Assembly (NCBI GenBank): GCA_947487895.1
Contig: CANKYF010000002.1
Location: 480,500 to 544,499 of the forward strand
DNA length: 64,000 nucleotides
DNA from: an uncultured Flavobacteriaceae bacterium
GTDB lineage: Bacteria; Bacteroidota; Bacteroidia; Flavobacteriales; Flavobacteriaceae
Direction of reading: 5' to 3'
Position numbers and translations under genes: made by a program. The notes beneath the pieces are model-generated. The model was given only the letters and a program-made list of their open reading frames with translations, ran no database searches and was not told where the DNA came from. Below are positions 8,607-16,423 of the stretch, one piece after another (the stretch's first letter is position 1; each line of letters begins with the position of its first letter).

Positions 8607-9917
8607 ATGAAACTATTAGTTTATTTTCTAGAAAACCTGAGATACATTACTTTCTGGAGTATAGATTTTTTAAAAGGAGCTAAAATATATAAGCATTACA
8701 AAAATATTTCCTATTTACTAAATGACTTTTCAAGTGAAAAATCACGTAATTTTAAGGAAGAAAATTTAAAAAATATTCTAGACCATGCCGTTAAAACTAC
8801 ACGTTTCTATAAAAAAATAGAAAACTATAATGCTGTAGAAGACTTTCCGGTAGTAAATAAAAATATTATTAACAACAATTTAAATACTTTTATTTCTAAA
8901 ACATTTATTAATAGAAAACTTAAAACGGTTCAAACTAGTGGATCAACTGGTCTTAGATTCAAGATATATCAAGATAAAAATAAAATATATAGAAATACCG
9001 CAGATACTATATATTTTTCTAAAAAAGCAGGCTTTAAAATAGGGTATAAATTGATCTATTTAAGACTTTGGGATGAATTTTTGCGCAAAACCCCATTATC
9101 TTATTTTATTAAAAATATACAGCCTGAAAATATTTTAAATTTAAATGATGATAGGATTGACAAACTAGTTAATGACTTGAAAAATGATACATCAAGAAAA
9201 AGCATTATGGCATATGCATCTGGCTTAGAACAAATATGCAGATATTTAGACACTATAAAGTTCAAACCCATAAACTCAAATATAAAATCAACTATAGCTG
9301 TTGCCGAAGCTTTATCTGAATATACAAGAATATCTGTAAAAAAATACTTTAATTCTCCAATAGTATCTAGATATTCAAATAGTGAAAACGGTATTTTGGC
9401 ACAACAAAAAAATAATGAAAGTTTAGATTTTTGTATAAATTGGGCAAGTTATTATTTTGAAATATTAGATTTTAATACCGATACCCCAGTAAAGAATAAT
9501 GAGCTGGGAAGAATTGTAATCACTGACCTTTTTAATTATGCTACACCTCTAATTAGATATGATACAGGAGATATAGGAAGAATGGATTGTAGAAAGACTC
9601 CTCCTGTATTAACTAAAATTGAAGGTAGAAAAGGAGATTTAATTTTTAATACTAAAGGAGAAGCCATTACAAAGTTTATAACAATATGCCTTATTCCATA
9701 TAAAGAAATTAAACAAGGCCAATTAATTCAAGAGGATAAATTAAACTATACTTTAAAATTAAATGTGTCTAAAAACTTTAATCAGGAAAAAGAACTTATA
9801 CAAGAGTTTAAAGGGTACTTAGGAGCAGATTCTAACGTAAGCTTAAAATATGTGAATGAAATTCCCGTTTTATCTTCGGGGAAAAGAAGACTTACAGTAA
9901 ATAATTATATAAAATAA
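8607..9917 (+). CDS. CapK/PaaK-like adenylate-forming enzyme
   Basis: A 436-residue member of the ANL superfamily of the phenylacetate-CoA ligase/CapK type. Visible are the nucleotide-binding TSGSTG (110-115), the adenine-site region YSNSENG (256-262) and the YDTGDIGR motif (318-325), with a short C-terminal domain. CapK relatives often belong to surface polysaccharide loci and are thought to activate an acyl group. Here it is alone, with no glycosyltransferases nearby, so substrate and pathway are unknown. It is very Lys/Asn/Ile-rich and starts 80+ bases downstream of the divergent rlmL promoter. Confidence 0.75.
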   Translation: MKLLVYFLENLRYITFWSIDFLKGAKIYKHYKNISYLLNDFSSEKSRNFKEENLKNILDHAVKTTRFYKKIENYNAVEDFPVVNKNIINNNLNTFISKTFINRKLKTVQTSGSTGLRFKIYQDKNKIYRNTADTIYFSKKAGFKIGYKLIYLRLWDEFLRKTPLSYFIKNIQPENILNLNDDRIDKLVNDLKNDTSRKSIMAYASGLEQICRYLDTIKFKPINSNIKSTIAVAEALSEYTRISVKKYFNSPIVSRYSNSENGILAQQKNNESLDFCINWASYYFEILDFNTDTPVKNNELGRIVITDLFNYATPLIRYDTGDIGRMDCRKTPPVLTKIEGRKGDLIFNTKGEAITKFITICLIPYKEIKQGQLIQEDKLNYTLKLNVSKNFNQEKELIQEFKGYLGADSNVSLKYVNEIPVLSSGKRRLTVNNYIK

Positions 9918-9957
9918 TTTACAATTTGGTTTACTTTAATACTTGCCAAAAAAGACT

Positions 9958-9965
9958 TATTTTTG
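9958..9965 (+). promoter_or_regulatory. Possible -7 box for the methyltransferase-ZIP unit
   Basis: TATTTTTG matches TAnnTTTG. Starting here, the transcript would carry a leader of about 155 bases before the ATG at 10129, much longer than other leaders in this window, and would include the hairpin at 10092-10109. No good -33 TTG lies at the usual distance. Confidence 0.35.
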
Positions 9966-10075
9966 TGTTAAATTTATGTTAATGAAAGTTGGGTTAAGGA
10001 TTGAGTTATCTATTTGAGTTCTTTATATTTTTATCACTTTAAACACAGTTTAAAAGGTTATAAAAATATAAAAAC

Positions 10076-10128
10076 GAGTAGTGAGAGCCTGACCACGCCT
10101 TAACGTGGTAACCCCATAATAGTGATAA
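10076..10128 (+). promoter_or_regulatory. Structured leader upstream of a methyltransferase gene
   Basis: Within an AT-rich leader is a GC-rich patch with a perfect 6-bp stem ACCACG (10092-10097) / CGTGGT (10104-10109), closed by the loop CCTTAA, preceded by AGTGAGAGCCTG and followed by AACCCCATAATAG. It ends next to the ATG at 10129, so it could control translation initiation. It does not match a riboswitch consensus that I can recall. Confidence 0.35.
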
Positions 10129-10860
10129 ATGAAAATAGATACAACTACCTGGTTTTCTTCATGGTTTGATACTCCGTATTACCATATTTTATATAAAGAC
10201 AGAAACGATACCGAAGCACATGCGTTTATGGATATGCTTACCAATTATTTAAACATCCCTGAAACTGGTACTATTTTAGATTTAGCTTGTGGACGTGGAA
10301 GACATGCTAGGTTTTTGAATAAAATTGGGTATGATGTTACAGGTGTTGATTTAAGCGAAAATAGTATTGCTTATGCTAAACAGTTTGAAAATCATCGTTT
10401 AAAGTTTGATGTTCACAACATGTGTGAATCCTACGGAAAGCAATTTGATGCCGTTTTCAACTTATTCACTAGTTTTGGATATTTTGACAATGAAGAAGAC
10501 AATTTAAATACCATAAAATCTATTAAGGCTAACCTAAACGAATTTGGTTTTGGAGTTATCGATTTTATGAATTCTGATTTTGTAATTGATAATTTAGTTC
10601 CTGAAGAAGTTAAAGTTGTTGATGGGATTGCTTTTAATTTAAAACGCTTTGTAGAAAATGGTCATATAGTTAAAGATATTTCTTTTAATATTGAAGAGCG
10701 CCCTTATAATTTTCAAGAGCGTGTTAAAGCATTTAATTTACAAGATTTTAAGACATTATTTGAAAAAGCTGACGTACATTTGCTGGACGTTTTTGGAGAC
10801 TATAAATTGCAAAAGTTTAATAACACATCTTCTGAACGTTTAGTAATGATTTTCAAATAG
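10129..10860 (+). CDS. Class I SAM-dependent methyltransferase
   Basis: A 243-residue small-molecule type methyltransferase. Motif I is DLACGRGRHA (51-60), followed by GYDVTGVDLSENSI, where the acidic residue binds the SAM ribose, and an FNLFTSFGYFDN motif IV region. This pattern is common in methyltransferase domain 25/11 proteins. The substrate cannot be read from sequence. It is followed after 48 bases by a ZIP transporter on the same strand and preceded by a possible structured leader. Confidence 0.8.
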   Translation: MKIDTTTWFSSWFDTPYYHILYKDRNDTEAHAFMDMLTNYLNIPETGTILDLACGRGRHARFLNKIGYDVTGVDLSENSIAYAKQFENHRLKFDVHNMCESYGKQFDAVFNLFTSFGYFDNEEDNLNTIKSIKANLNEFGFGVIDFMNSDFVIDNLVPEEVKVVDGIAFNLKRFVENGHIVKDISFNIEERPYNFQERVKAFNLQDFKTLFEKADVHLLDVFGDYKLQKFNNTSSERLVMIFK

Positions 10861-10908
10861 TTCAATAATCGATATTTTAGTACTCTTATTGTTGAGTTCA
10901 TAGTTTAC

Positions 10909-11586
10909 ATGAATAATTACCTTTTCCCCTTTTTAGCTGTAGTTGTTGGAATTATTATTGCACGTTTTACTAAAGATAGTAAATCTTGGAATAATAAGCT
11001 ATTACTTTCTTTTAGTGGTGCTTTTTTATTAGCGCTTACCCTTTTTGAATTATTGCCAGAAGTATACAATCATTTAGAAACAAAAATTACTGGCCTCTTC
11101 ATTATGTGCGGTATTTTATTGCAAATAATATTAGAGTTATTTTCAAAAGGTGCTGAACATGGTCATGTGCACGTTAATAAAAAAAGTAGTTCATTTCCTT
11201 GGTTGTTATTTATTAGTTTATGTATTCATAGTTTTTTAGAAGGGTTTTCTATACATGATCATAACGATATGGTTTATGGCATTTTAATTCATAAAATCCC
11301 TATTGCTACCATTGTAAGTATGTTTTTATTTAAATCTAGTTATGATAAATTTCAAATAGCAGCTTTTTTAATAGCCTTTGCTATTATGACACCTCTTGGT
11401 ACTTCTATATCCCATATATGGCATGACTCTATTGGCAATTTTATTCACATAATTAACGCATTTGTTATTGGTATATTTTTCCATATTTCTACCACAATTT
11501 TGTTTGAAAGTAGTGACGGACATAAGTTTAATCTTTCCAAGTTAGTTACTATTATATTAGGAGTTGGTATTGCGTATTTAATTTAA
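10909..11586 (+). CDS. ZIP-family divalent metal transporter
   Basis: A 225-residue inner-membrane protein with about seven to eight helices. The metal-binding signatures of ZIP transporters are present: HSFLEG in helix IV (107-112) and HKIPIA in helix V (128-133), plus a His-containing cytoplasmic loop HGHVH (84-88). It imports zinc or a related divalent metal. It lies just before the zinc cluster, although no copy of the cluster's palindromic operator is seen upstream of it. Confidence 0.88.
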   Translation: MNNYLFPFLAVVVGIIIARFTKDSKSWNNKLLLSFSGAFLLALTLFELLPEVYNHLETKITGLFIMCGILLQIILELFSKGAEHGHVHVNKKSSSFPWLLFISLCIHSFLEGFSIHDHNDMVYGILIHKIPIATIVSMFLFKSSYDKFQIAAFLIAFAIMTPLGTSISHIWHDSIGNFIHIINAFVIGIFFHISTTILFESSDGHKFNLSKLVTIILGVGIAYLI

Positions 11587-11589
11587 GCT

Positions 11590-11654
11590 GCCATTCCTGC
11601 GAAGGCAGGAAAACTATTAAAATAACAATTAGATTCCTGCCTTTGCAGGAATGA
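11590..11654. repeat. Pair of short palindromes (intergenic repeat)
   Basis: Two related hairpins, CCTGC-gaa-ggCAGG at 11596-11610 and CCTGCctttGCAGG at 11637-11650, lie in opposite orientation. They are embedded in the inverted copies ATTCCTGCGAAGGCAGGAA and TTCCTGCCTTTGCAGGAAT, so the whole block can also fold as one long hairpin. It is a dispersed-repeat type common between flavobacterial genes and may also end transcription of the ZIP gene. Confidence 0.6.
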
Positions 11655-11663
11655 CAAAACGAG

Positions 11664-12092
11664 ATGTTCAGTAAAGAAGAATCAAGAATATTAAGACAAG
11701 AATTTTGGACTAGTTTTGGAAAATCGTTTCCTAGAAAATGGCTATTGTATAATACTAAATTAAAAGGATTTAGTTTTAAGTTTCATTTTGATACTAAAAA
11801 AGCATTAGTAACACTTGATCTTGAAGATGATTTAGAATACCGTATTAAATACTGGGAAAAACTTTCTGCCTTAAAAGCAATTCTACTGGATGAATATTTA
11901 CCAGAAGCCATATATGATGAATCATATATTTTAGAAAATCACAAGGAAATCTCAAGAATCTATGTGCCTTTAGAGCAAAAGGTTTCTATTCACAATAAAA
12001 ACTCTTGGCAAACGGTAATGGAATTCTTCAACGAAAAAATGAACCTTTTTGAAGCTTTTTTTGAAGAGTATAAAGAAATTATTGAAGGCTAA
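11664..12092 (+). CDS. DUF4268 domain protein
   Basis: A 142-residue soluble protein containing FSKEESRILRQEFWTSFGKS near the start and a charged alpha/beta body ending in a Glu/Phe-rich helix. This matches DUF4268, a small domain found alone or fused to nuclease-like proteins; the stand-alone form is common in Bacteroidota and has no assigned role. It is separated from the ZIP gene by a palindromic repeat and converges on the Fur-family gene. Confidence 0.75.
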   Translation: MFSKEESRILRQEFWTSFGKSFPRKWLLYNTKLKGFSFKFHFDTKKALVTLDLEDDLEYRIKYWEKLSALKAILLDEYLPEAIYDESYILENHKEISRIYVPLEQKVSIHNKNSWQTVMEFFNEKMNLFEAFFEEYKEIIEG

Positions 12093-12100
12093 ATAATCAT

Positions 12101-12481
12101 TTAAGCGCTACAAACTTCACACTTCCCTTGAATTAATATTTGTGATGCTACAACCTCGCGTCCAGATAATTCGGGAATTTTCATACTAATATTTAAGCAA
12201 TCTACTTTACCACAATCTATGCATTGAAAATGCGGATGCACATCTATATGCCTAGATTTAGAACAACCATTACATTTTGCATACCATTTAATACCACTAT
12301 TACCTAAAAAAGAATGTAATACGCCGTCATCTTCTAACTTCTCTAAGACACGATAAATAGTGGTCTTATTCATTTGTGAATCCAGACGTTTTATTAATTC
12401 TTTAGCAGAAATAGCGCCAGAATCATTTTCAAACTCTGCTAATAAAATCTCTAATGCTTGTGTTTTACGAATGACACCCAT
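12101..12481 (-). CDS. zur: Fur-family repressor, Zur-like
   Basis: A 126-residue Fur-family regulator. The N-terminal winged helix (about 1-65) has TTIYRVLEKLEDDGVLH. The metal-binding half has two CxxC pairs (Cys87/Cys90 and Cys121/Cys124) expected to hold structural zinc, a further pair Cys70/Cys73, and His79, His82 and His84 for sensing. Zinc, rather than iron, is inferred from the divergent operon (COG0523 GTPases, FolE, MerC-like protein). Its start codon sits just after its own -7 box, which abuts a palindrome matching one in the facing promoter, so autoregulation is likely. Confidence 0.8.
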   Translation of the reverse strand: MGVIRKTQALEILLAEFENDSGAISAKELIKRLDSQMNKTTIYRVLEKLEDDGVLHSFLGNSGIKWYAKCNGCSKSRHIDVHPHFQCIDCGKVDCLNISMKIPELSGREVVASQILIQGKCEVCSA

Positions 12482-12485
12482 AGTA

Positions 12486-12493
12486 CAAATTTA
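12486..12493 (-). promoter_or_regulatory. -7 box of the Zur-like gene
   Basis: On the minus strand this reads TAAATTTG, an exact TAnnTTTG match, ending 4 bases before the start codon of the Fur-family gene. The message would be nearly leaderless. The box directly abuts the palindrome at 12494-12510. Confidence 0.55.
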
Positions 12494-12510
12494 TCACAAC
12501 TTTGTTGCAA
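12494..12510 (-). promoter_or_regulatory. Putative Zur operator 1 (regulator promoter)
   Basis: On the minus strand the site is TTGCAAC-AAA-GTTGTGA, an imperfect 7-3-7 inverted repeat. It shares the left arm TTGCAAC and the right core GTTG with operator 2 at 12532-12548. It sits immediately upstream of the regulator's -7 box, where bound repressor would block polymerase. Confidence 0.6.
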
Positions 12511-12526
12511 TAACAAATCTTATATT

Positions 12527-12534
12527 TATATTTG
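12527..12534 (+). promoter_or_regulatory. -7 box of the zinc operon
   Basis: TATATTTG matches TAnnTTTG exactly. Its last three bases lie inside operator 2, and the first gene starts 29 bases downstream, giving a short leader. Confidence 0.55.
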
Positions 12535-12548
12535 CAACTCAGTTGCAT
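12532..12548 (+). promoter_or_regulatory. Putative Zur operator 2 (zinc operon promoter)
   Basis: TTGCAAC-TCA-GTTGCAT holds a perfect palindrome TGCAACT-C-AGTTGCA (12533-12547). It overlaps the -7 box and covers the predicted transcription start of the seven-gene operon, a classic repressor position. The matching site in the facing promoter makes chance unlikely. Confidence 0.68.
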
Positions 12549-12563
12549 TTATAAACACATTTA

Positions 12564-12968
12564 ATGAGATTAGTAATTCAAAAACCAGATACTTTTGGTG
12601 CTATAGCTAGTACTTTATGCATATTACATTGCATAGCTACACCTCTACTTTTTATAGCACATACTTGTGCAGAACATGGCTGTGCTTCGGCTCCAGTATG
12701 GTGGAGAAGTTTAGATTATTTTTTCTTGTGCATTTCTTTTGTGGCTGTGTACCGTACTACCCAGACCACTTCAAAAAAATTCATGAAATCATTATTATGG
12801 CTGAGTTGGACTACTCTATTCTTGGCAGTAATAAACGAAAAATTTGAATTTTTTCAATTTCCAGAAAACTCTACTTATGTTCCAGCTATAACACTTGTAG
12901 TTCTACACTTATACAATCAAAAATATTGTCAATGTAAAACAGAAAACTGCTGCTCTAACAATGGATAA
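12564..12968 (+). CDS. MerC-domain membrane protein, first gene of the zinc operon
   Basis: A 134-residue membrane protein with about four helices. The motif CILHCIATP (Cys19, Cys23) in the first helix and the overall layout match the MerC family, originally known for mercuric ion uptake but widespread in Bacteroidota without mercury genes. A cysteine-rich tail (CQCKTENCC) ends the protein. It starts 29 bases after an operator-overlapped promoter and overlaps folE by 8 bases. Its position suggests zinc or another thiophilic metal as substrate; that is inference. Confidence 0.78.
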   Translation: MRLVIQKPDTFGAIASTLCILHCIATPLLFIAHTCAEHGCASAPVWWRSLDYFFLCISFVAVYRTTQTTSKKFMKSLLWLSWTTLFLAVINEKFEFFQFPENSTYVPAITLVVLHLYNQKYCQCKTENCCSNNG

Positions 12969-13614
12969 AGAACAAATAGACATAATAGGTGACAATCATA
13001 TCTCTACAAATGTAGAAACACCATTACGTTCAGATGCTTTTGATACATCTGATGATGAAAAAATTAAAAACATTCAACATCATTTTGGAAAAATCATGGA
13101 AGAGTTAGGTTTAGATTTATCTGATGATAGCTTGTCTGGTACTCCATATCGTTTTGCCAAAATGTATGTAAAAGAATTGTTTTATGGCTTAAACCCTAAT
13201 AATAAGCCTAAACTTTCAACTTTTGAAAACAAATATGGTTATAAGAAAATGTTAGTAGAACAAAATATCACCATAGATTCTGCTTGTGAACATCACTTTT
13301 TGCCCATTACCGGACATGCTCATATTGCTTACATACCAAAAGATAAAGTTATTGGGCTTTCAAAAATTAATAGGTTGGTAGATTATTATGCACACCGCCC
13401 TCAGGTTCAGGAACGACTATCGTTACAAATATTGAAAGACCTTCAAAACATTTTAAAAACAAAAGATGTGATAGTCATGATTAGTGCTAAACACCTTTGC
13501 GTCTCTTCTCGAGGTATAAAACATAAAGATAGTTTTACGACCACTATAGAATATGGTGGACGCTTTGAAAATAAAGTATACCGCGATGAATTTTTAAATG
13601 TAATTAACAATTAA
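12961..13614 (+). CDS. folE: GTP cyclohydrolase I (FolE type) in the zinc operon
   Basis: Converts GTP to 7,8-dihydroneopterin triphosphate, the first step to folate and pterins. The 217 residues contain the zinc ligands in ACEHHFLP (Cys109, His112) and HLCVSSRG (Cys180) and the conserved GLSKINRLVDYYAHRPQVQE segment, so it is the canonical zinc-dependent enzyme, not FolE2. Placement downstream of a Zur-type operator suggests an extra copy made under zinc shortage, possibly loaded by the neighbouring COG0523 GTPases. The 3' end is separated by only 11 bases from the next gene. Confidence 0.9.
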   Translation: MDKEQIDIIGDNHISTNVETPLRSDAFDTSDDEKIKNIQHHFGKIMEELGLDLSDDSLSGTPYRFAKMYVKELFYGLNPNNKPKLSTFENKYGYKKMLVEQNITIDSACEHHFLPITGHAHIAYIPKDKVIGLSKINRLVDYYAHRPQVQERLSLQILKDLQNILKTKDVIVMISAKHLCVSSRGIKHKDSFTTTIEYGGRFENKVYRDEFLNVINN

Positions 13615-13625
13615 AATTTATAAAA

Positions 13626-14099
13626 ATGATTACTAAAGAACAAGTATTAGAAGCTCAAAACACCTGGGGAAATGGTGTTGTTAAAATTGGATCATTAAAA
13701 GATAAGAGATCTGAATGCGAAGAATTCTCTAATAATTTTTTGGATAATTTGTATGCATTTGAATTAGGTGCTGTATCATTTAAACCTACTAAATGTGCTA
13801 TAGAGCAGTTTAGACCAACAAAACCAGAAGCCCTATCTTATTTTATTGCTGGTGAAGATCGTGCATGTAAAGAAGATAAAGGTTTTGCAATTCAACCTTG
13901 GACCAAAGTAAGGTTTGAGAACTCTAACATTATCTTAGAAGAAAACCGTGCTATTGCTATGGGTAATTACTTTTTTACCGATTTAAATGATAATGAGGCA
14001 AAAGTAGAATACACATTTGGTTACATATTAATTAATGACGAATTAAAAATTGATTTGCATCATTCTTCATTTCCTTATAACCCAAATGCTACTAACTAA
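13626..14099 (+). CDS. NTF2/SnoaL-like protein of the zinc operon
   Basis: A 157-residue soluble protein starting MITKEQVLEAQNTWGNGVVK, with conserved cysteines, an FIAGEDRACKEDKGFAIQPW segment and an HHSSFPY C-terminus. The pattern (two N-terminal helices, then a curved sheet with GNYFFTD and VEYTFGYIL strands) resembles the SnoaL/NTF2 cone fold. Homologues of this type have, to my recollection, been annotated as phosphoribosyl-AMP cyclohydrolase, a label I cannot support from the motifs here. It is packed between folE and the next ORF (1-base overlap), so it is part of the zinc operon. Function unknown. Confidence 0.65.
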   Translation: MITKEQVLEAQNTWGNGVVKIGSLKDKRSECEEFSNNFLDNLYAFELGAVSFKPTKCAIEQFRPTKPEALSYFIAGEDRACKEDKGFAIQPWTKVRFENSNIILEENRAIAMGNYFFTDLNDNEAKVEYTFGYILINDELKIDLHHSSFPYNPNATN

Positions 14100-14593
14100 T
14101 GCATAAATGCCTGTATCTTTTATGTCCCACAGACTGTTTAGAGTCTGTTATCAATGAAAAATATAAAAATGAAAATTATTTTTATACTTCACTTGGTAAT
14201 TCGTTTGCCTATGATAACGACACAATAAAACACATAAAAGATACAGTTTACAAAAATAATATCAGAAACATTTATTTCATACTTTCAATTGACAACCAAA
14301 TCATTTTAGATGCATTAGGACGTCAAGATTTTTCTCATATTAGAAGATTAAGTTCTTTTTATGACGAAATAAACCATCAAAAAAAGTATGTTAAGATGTC
14401 TTGGCGTAAAGGCAATATTCAATTTTCTGTACTTTCTTATTATTTAAATAAAAAAATAAAAGAGCTCAACGCCGTTTTAAACTTATCAAGCAACCCAATT
14501 AAAATTTATGGTAAAATATATAATAGGCATTATGATATATTTTCAAACATTTATTCAGGTTTAATTTATCTGGAAAAACATCACTTAAACTAA
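14099..14593 (+). CDS. Unknown protein of the zinc operon
   Basis: A 164-residue protein I do not recognise by name. It starts MHKCLYLLCPTDC and has a segment YTSLGNSFAYDNDTIKHI followed by NNIRNIYFILSIDN. The spacing loosely recalls the RNAGN...HIVVLGHTDCG core of beta-carbonic anhydrases, but the zinc-binding Cys and His are not in the matching places. It starts on the last base of the preceding stop codon, so it is translationally coupled, and the GTPase gene follows after 24 bases. It could be a metal-free relative with a binding or regulatory role; that is speculation. Confidence 0.55.
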   Translation: MHKCLYLLCPTDCLESVINEKYKNENYFYTSLGNSFAYDNDTIKHIKDTVYKNNIRNIYFILSIDNQIILDALGRQDFSHIRRLSSFYDEINHQKKYVKMSWRKGNIQFSVLSYYLNKKIKELNAVLNLSSNPIKIYGKIYNRHYDIFSNIYSGLIYLEKHHLN

Positions 14594-14617
14594 AACTCAT
14601 TTAGAAATATTTAGAAA

Positions 14618-15835
14618 ATGAAAAAACTACCAGTTACTGTATTAAGTGGCTTTCTTGGAGCAGGAAAAACTACACTTCTTAATCATATATTGCACAATAA
14701 AGAAGGCTTAAAAGTGGCCGTTATTGTCAATGATATGAGCGAAGTTAATATTGATGCGCAATTTATTGAAAATGAAAATACACTTTCCAGAACCGAAGAA
14801 AAGTTGGTAGAAATGAGTAATGGTTGTATCTGTTGTACTTTGCGTGAAGACCTTATGGTTGAAGTAGAAAAACTAGCCGCTCAAAATAAGTTTGACTATT
14901 TATTAATTGAAAGTACAGGTATAAGCGAACCAATCCCTGTAGCTCAAACTTTCACCTTTGAAAGTGAAGATGGAACAATAGATTTAAGTCGTTTTAGCTA
15001 TGTAGATACTATGGTAACCGTGGTAGATGCCTTTAATTTTATAAAAGATTTCTCTAGTTCAGACTATTTAACAACAAGAGAACTTACTGATATTGAGGGA
15101 GACGATAGAACTATTGTTAATCTACTTACCGACCAAATTGAATTTGCAAACGTCATTTTAATTAATAAAATTGATCTTGTTGCTAAAGAACAATTAGAAG
15201 AGCTTAAAGCTATTATAAATTCATTAAATCCTGAAGCAAAAATTATATTTACTAAACAATCTGAAGTTGAGCTTACTAAAGTAATTAATACAGGATTATT
15301 TGATTATGAAAAAGCAGAAGCATCTGCAGGTTGGATAAAAGAATTAGAAAATGAACATGTTCCAGAAACTGAAGAATACGGTATTAATTCCTTTGTTTTT
15401 AGAAGTAAAAAACCATTTCACCCAGAACGCTTTCTAAATTATCTTAATCAAGAATTCCCTCAAAATATTATTAGAAGTAAAGGCTTATTTTGGTTGGCAT
15501 CTCGCTCAAATCAAGCTCTTATTTGGAGTTCTGCAGGAGGGTCTTGTAAAGCAGATAATGCAGGTGTTTGGTGGGCATCTATGTCTTTTTCAGAACGTAT
15601 TAACTATTCCGCATTTATCGAAAATCAAAAGCAAATAGAATCAGACTGGGATATACAATTTGGAGACAGAAAAATAGAACTTGTTTTTATAGGTCAATAT
15701 TTAGAGAAAGAAAAGATAATAAATCATTTAAATAATTGCTTACTTACAGACACAGAAGTAAAACTCTGGAATGATCAATTATTTCCTCAAGTAGATCAAT
15801 GGCCCATTCCAAACTATGAGCACTCAAATTCTTAA
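14618..15835 (+). CDS. COG0523 (CobW/ZigA-like) GTPase, putative zinc chaperone
   Basis: A 405-residue G3E P-loop GTPase. Visible are Walker [10 protein letters not shown] (11-19), the metal-binding CxCC motif in NGCICCT (Cys70, Cys72, Cys73), [10 protein letters not shown], the guanine-specificity NKID, and a C-terminal CobW domain beginning near [14 protein letters not shown]. Zur-regulated members (YeiR, ZigA, ZagA) deliver zinc to client enzymes in zinc shortage. Full length and intact motifs suggest it is active. The neighbouring folE product is a plausible client. Confidence 0.88.
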   Translation: MKKLPVTVLSGFLGAGKTTLLNHILHNKEGLKVAVIVNDMSEVNIDAQFIENENTLSRTEEKLVEMSNGCICCTLREDLMVEVEKLAAQNKFDYLLIESTGISEPIPVAQTFTFESEDGTIDLSRFSYVDTMVTVVDAFNFIKDFSSSDYLTTRELTDIEGDDRTIVNLLTDQIEFANVILINKIDLVAKEQLEELKAIINSLNPEAKIIFTKQSEVELTKVINTGLFDYEKAEASAGWIKELENEHVPETEEYGINSFVFRSKKPFHPERFLNYLNQEFPQNIIRSKGLFWLASRSNQALIWSSAGGSCKADNAGVWWASMSFSERINYSAFIENQKQIESDWDIQFGDRKIELVFIGQYLEKEKIINHLNNCLLTDTEVKLWNDQLFPQVDQWPIPNYEHSNS

Positions 15836-15854
15836 TTGTTAAGATATCTAAAAT

Positions 15855-16388
15855 ATGTTGACTACTAAAATAGGAATAATCACAGTAAGTGATAGAGCAA
15901 ATGCTGGGGTTTATGAAGATATAAGTGGAAAAGCAATTATTGATACTCTAAATGAATATTTAATTTCACCTTGGAAACAGGTATATGAAATTGTTCCTGA
16001 TGAACAAGAAGTTATTGAAAAAACCATTATTAATATGGTTGACAACCAAAATTGTTGTTTAGTTGTGACTACAGGAGGTACAGGACCAGCAAAAAGAGAT
16101 GTGACCCCTGAAGCCACAGAAACAGTTTGTGATAGAATGATGCCTGGGTTTGGAGAACTTATGAGAGCTGAATCACTAAAATATGTGCCTACTGCTATAC
16201 TTTCAAGGCAAACTGCTGGTCTTAGAGGTAGTAGCTTGATTATTAATTTACCTGGAAAACCAAAATCAATACGTCAATGTTTAGATGCCGTTTTTCCTGC
16301 TGTTCCATATTGTATAGATTTAATGGAAGGCCCCTATTTAGAATGTAATGAAGAAGTGATAAAACCTTTTAGACCCAAGAAAAAATAA
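15855..16388 (+). CDS. mog: Molybdopterin adenylyltransferase (MogA-like)
   Basis: A 177-residue MoCF-domain protein that adenylates molybdopterin before metal insertion. The family motifs GTGPAKRDVTPEAT and RQTAGLRGSSLIINLPGKP are complete, and the length is normal for MogA. No other molybdenum-cofactor genes are in the window. It lies 19 bases after one COG0523 GTPase and 35 bases before another, so it appears to be part of the zinc operon. It could be a moonlighting or repurposed paralogue; sequence alone gives no sign of lost activity. Confidence 0.85.
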   Translation: MLTTKIGIITVSDRANAGVYEDISGKAIIDTLNEYLISPWKQVYEIVPDEQEVIEKTIINMVDNQNCCLVVTTGGTGPAKRDVTPEATETVCDRMMPGFGELMRAESLKYVPTAILSRQTAGLRGSSLIINLPGKPKSIRQCLDAVFPAVPYCIDLMEGPYLECNEEVIKPFRPKKK

Positions 16389-16423
16389 AACCAAAAACAA
16401 CTTTTAAAAGTTACTATCAAGAT

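Noticed and set aside
10076..10128. Calling the leader a known SAM or manganese riboswitch
   Set aside because: Sequence does not match the SAM-I, SAM-II or yybP-ykoY consensus that I can recall, so it is left unassigned.
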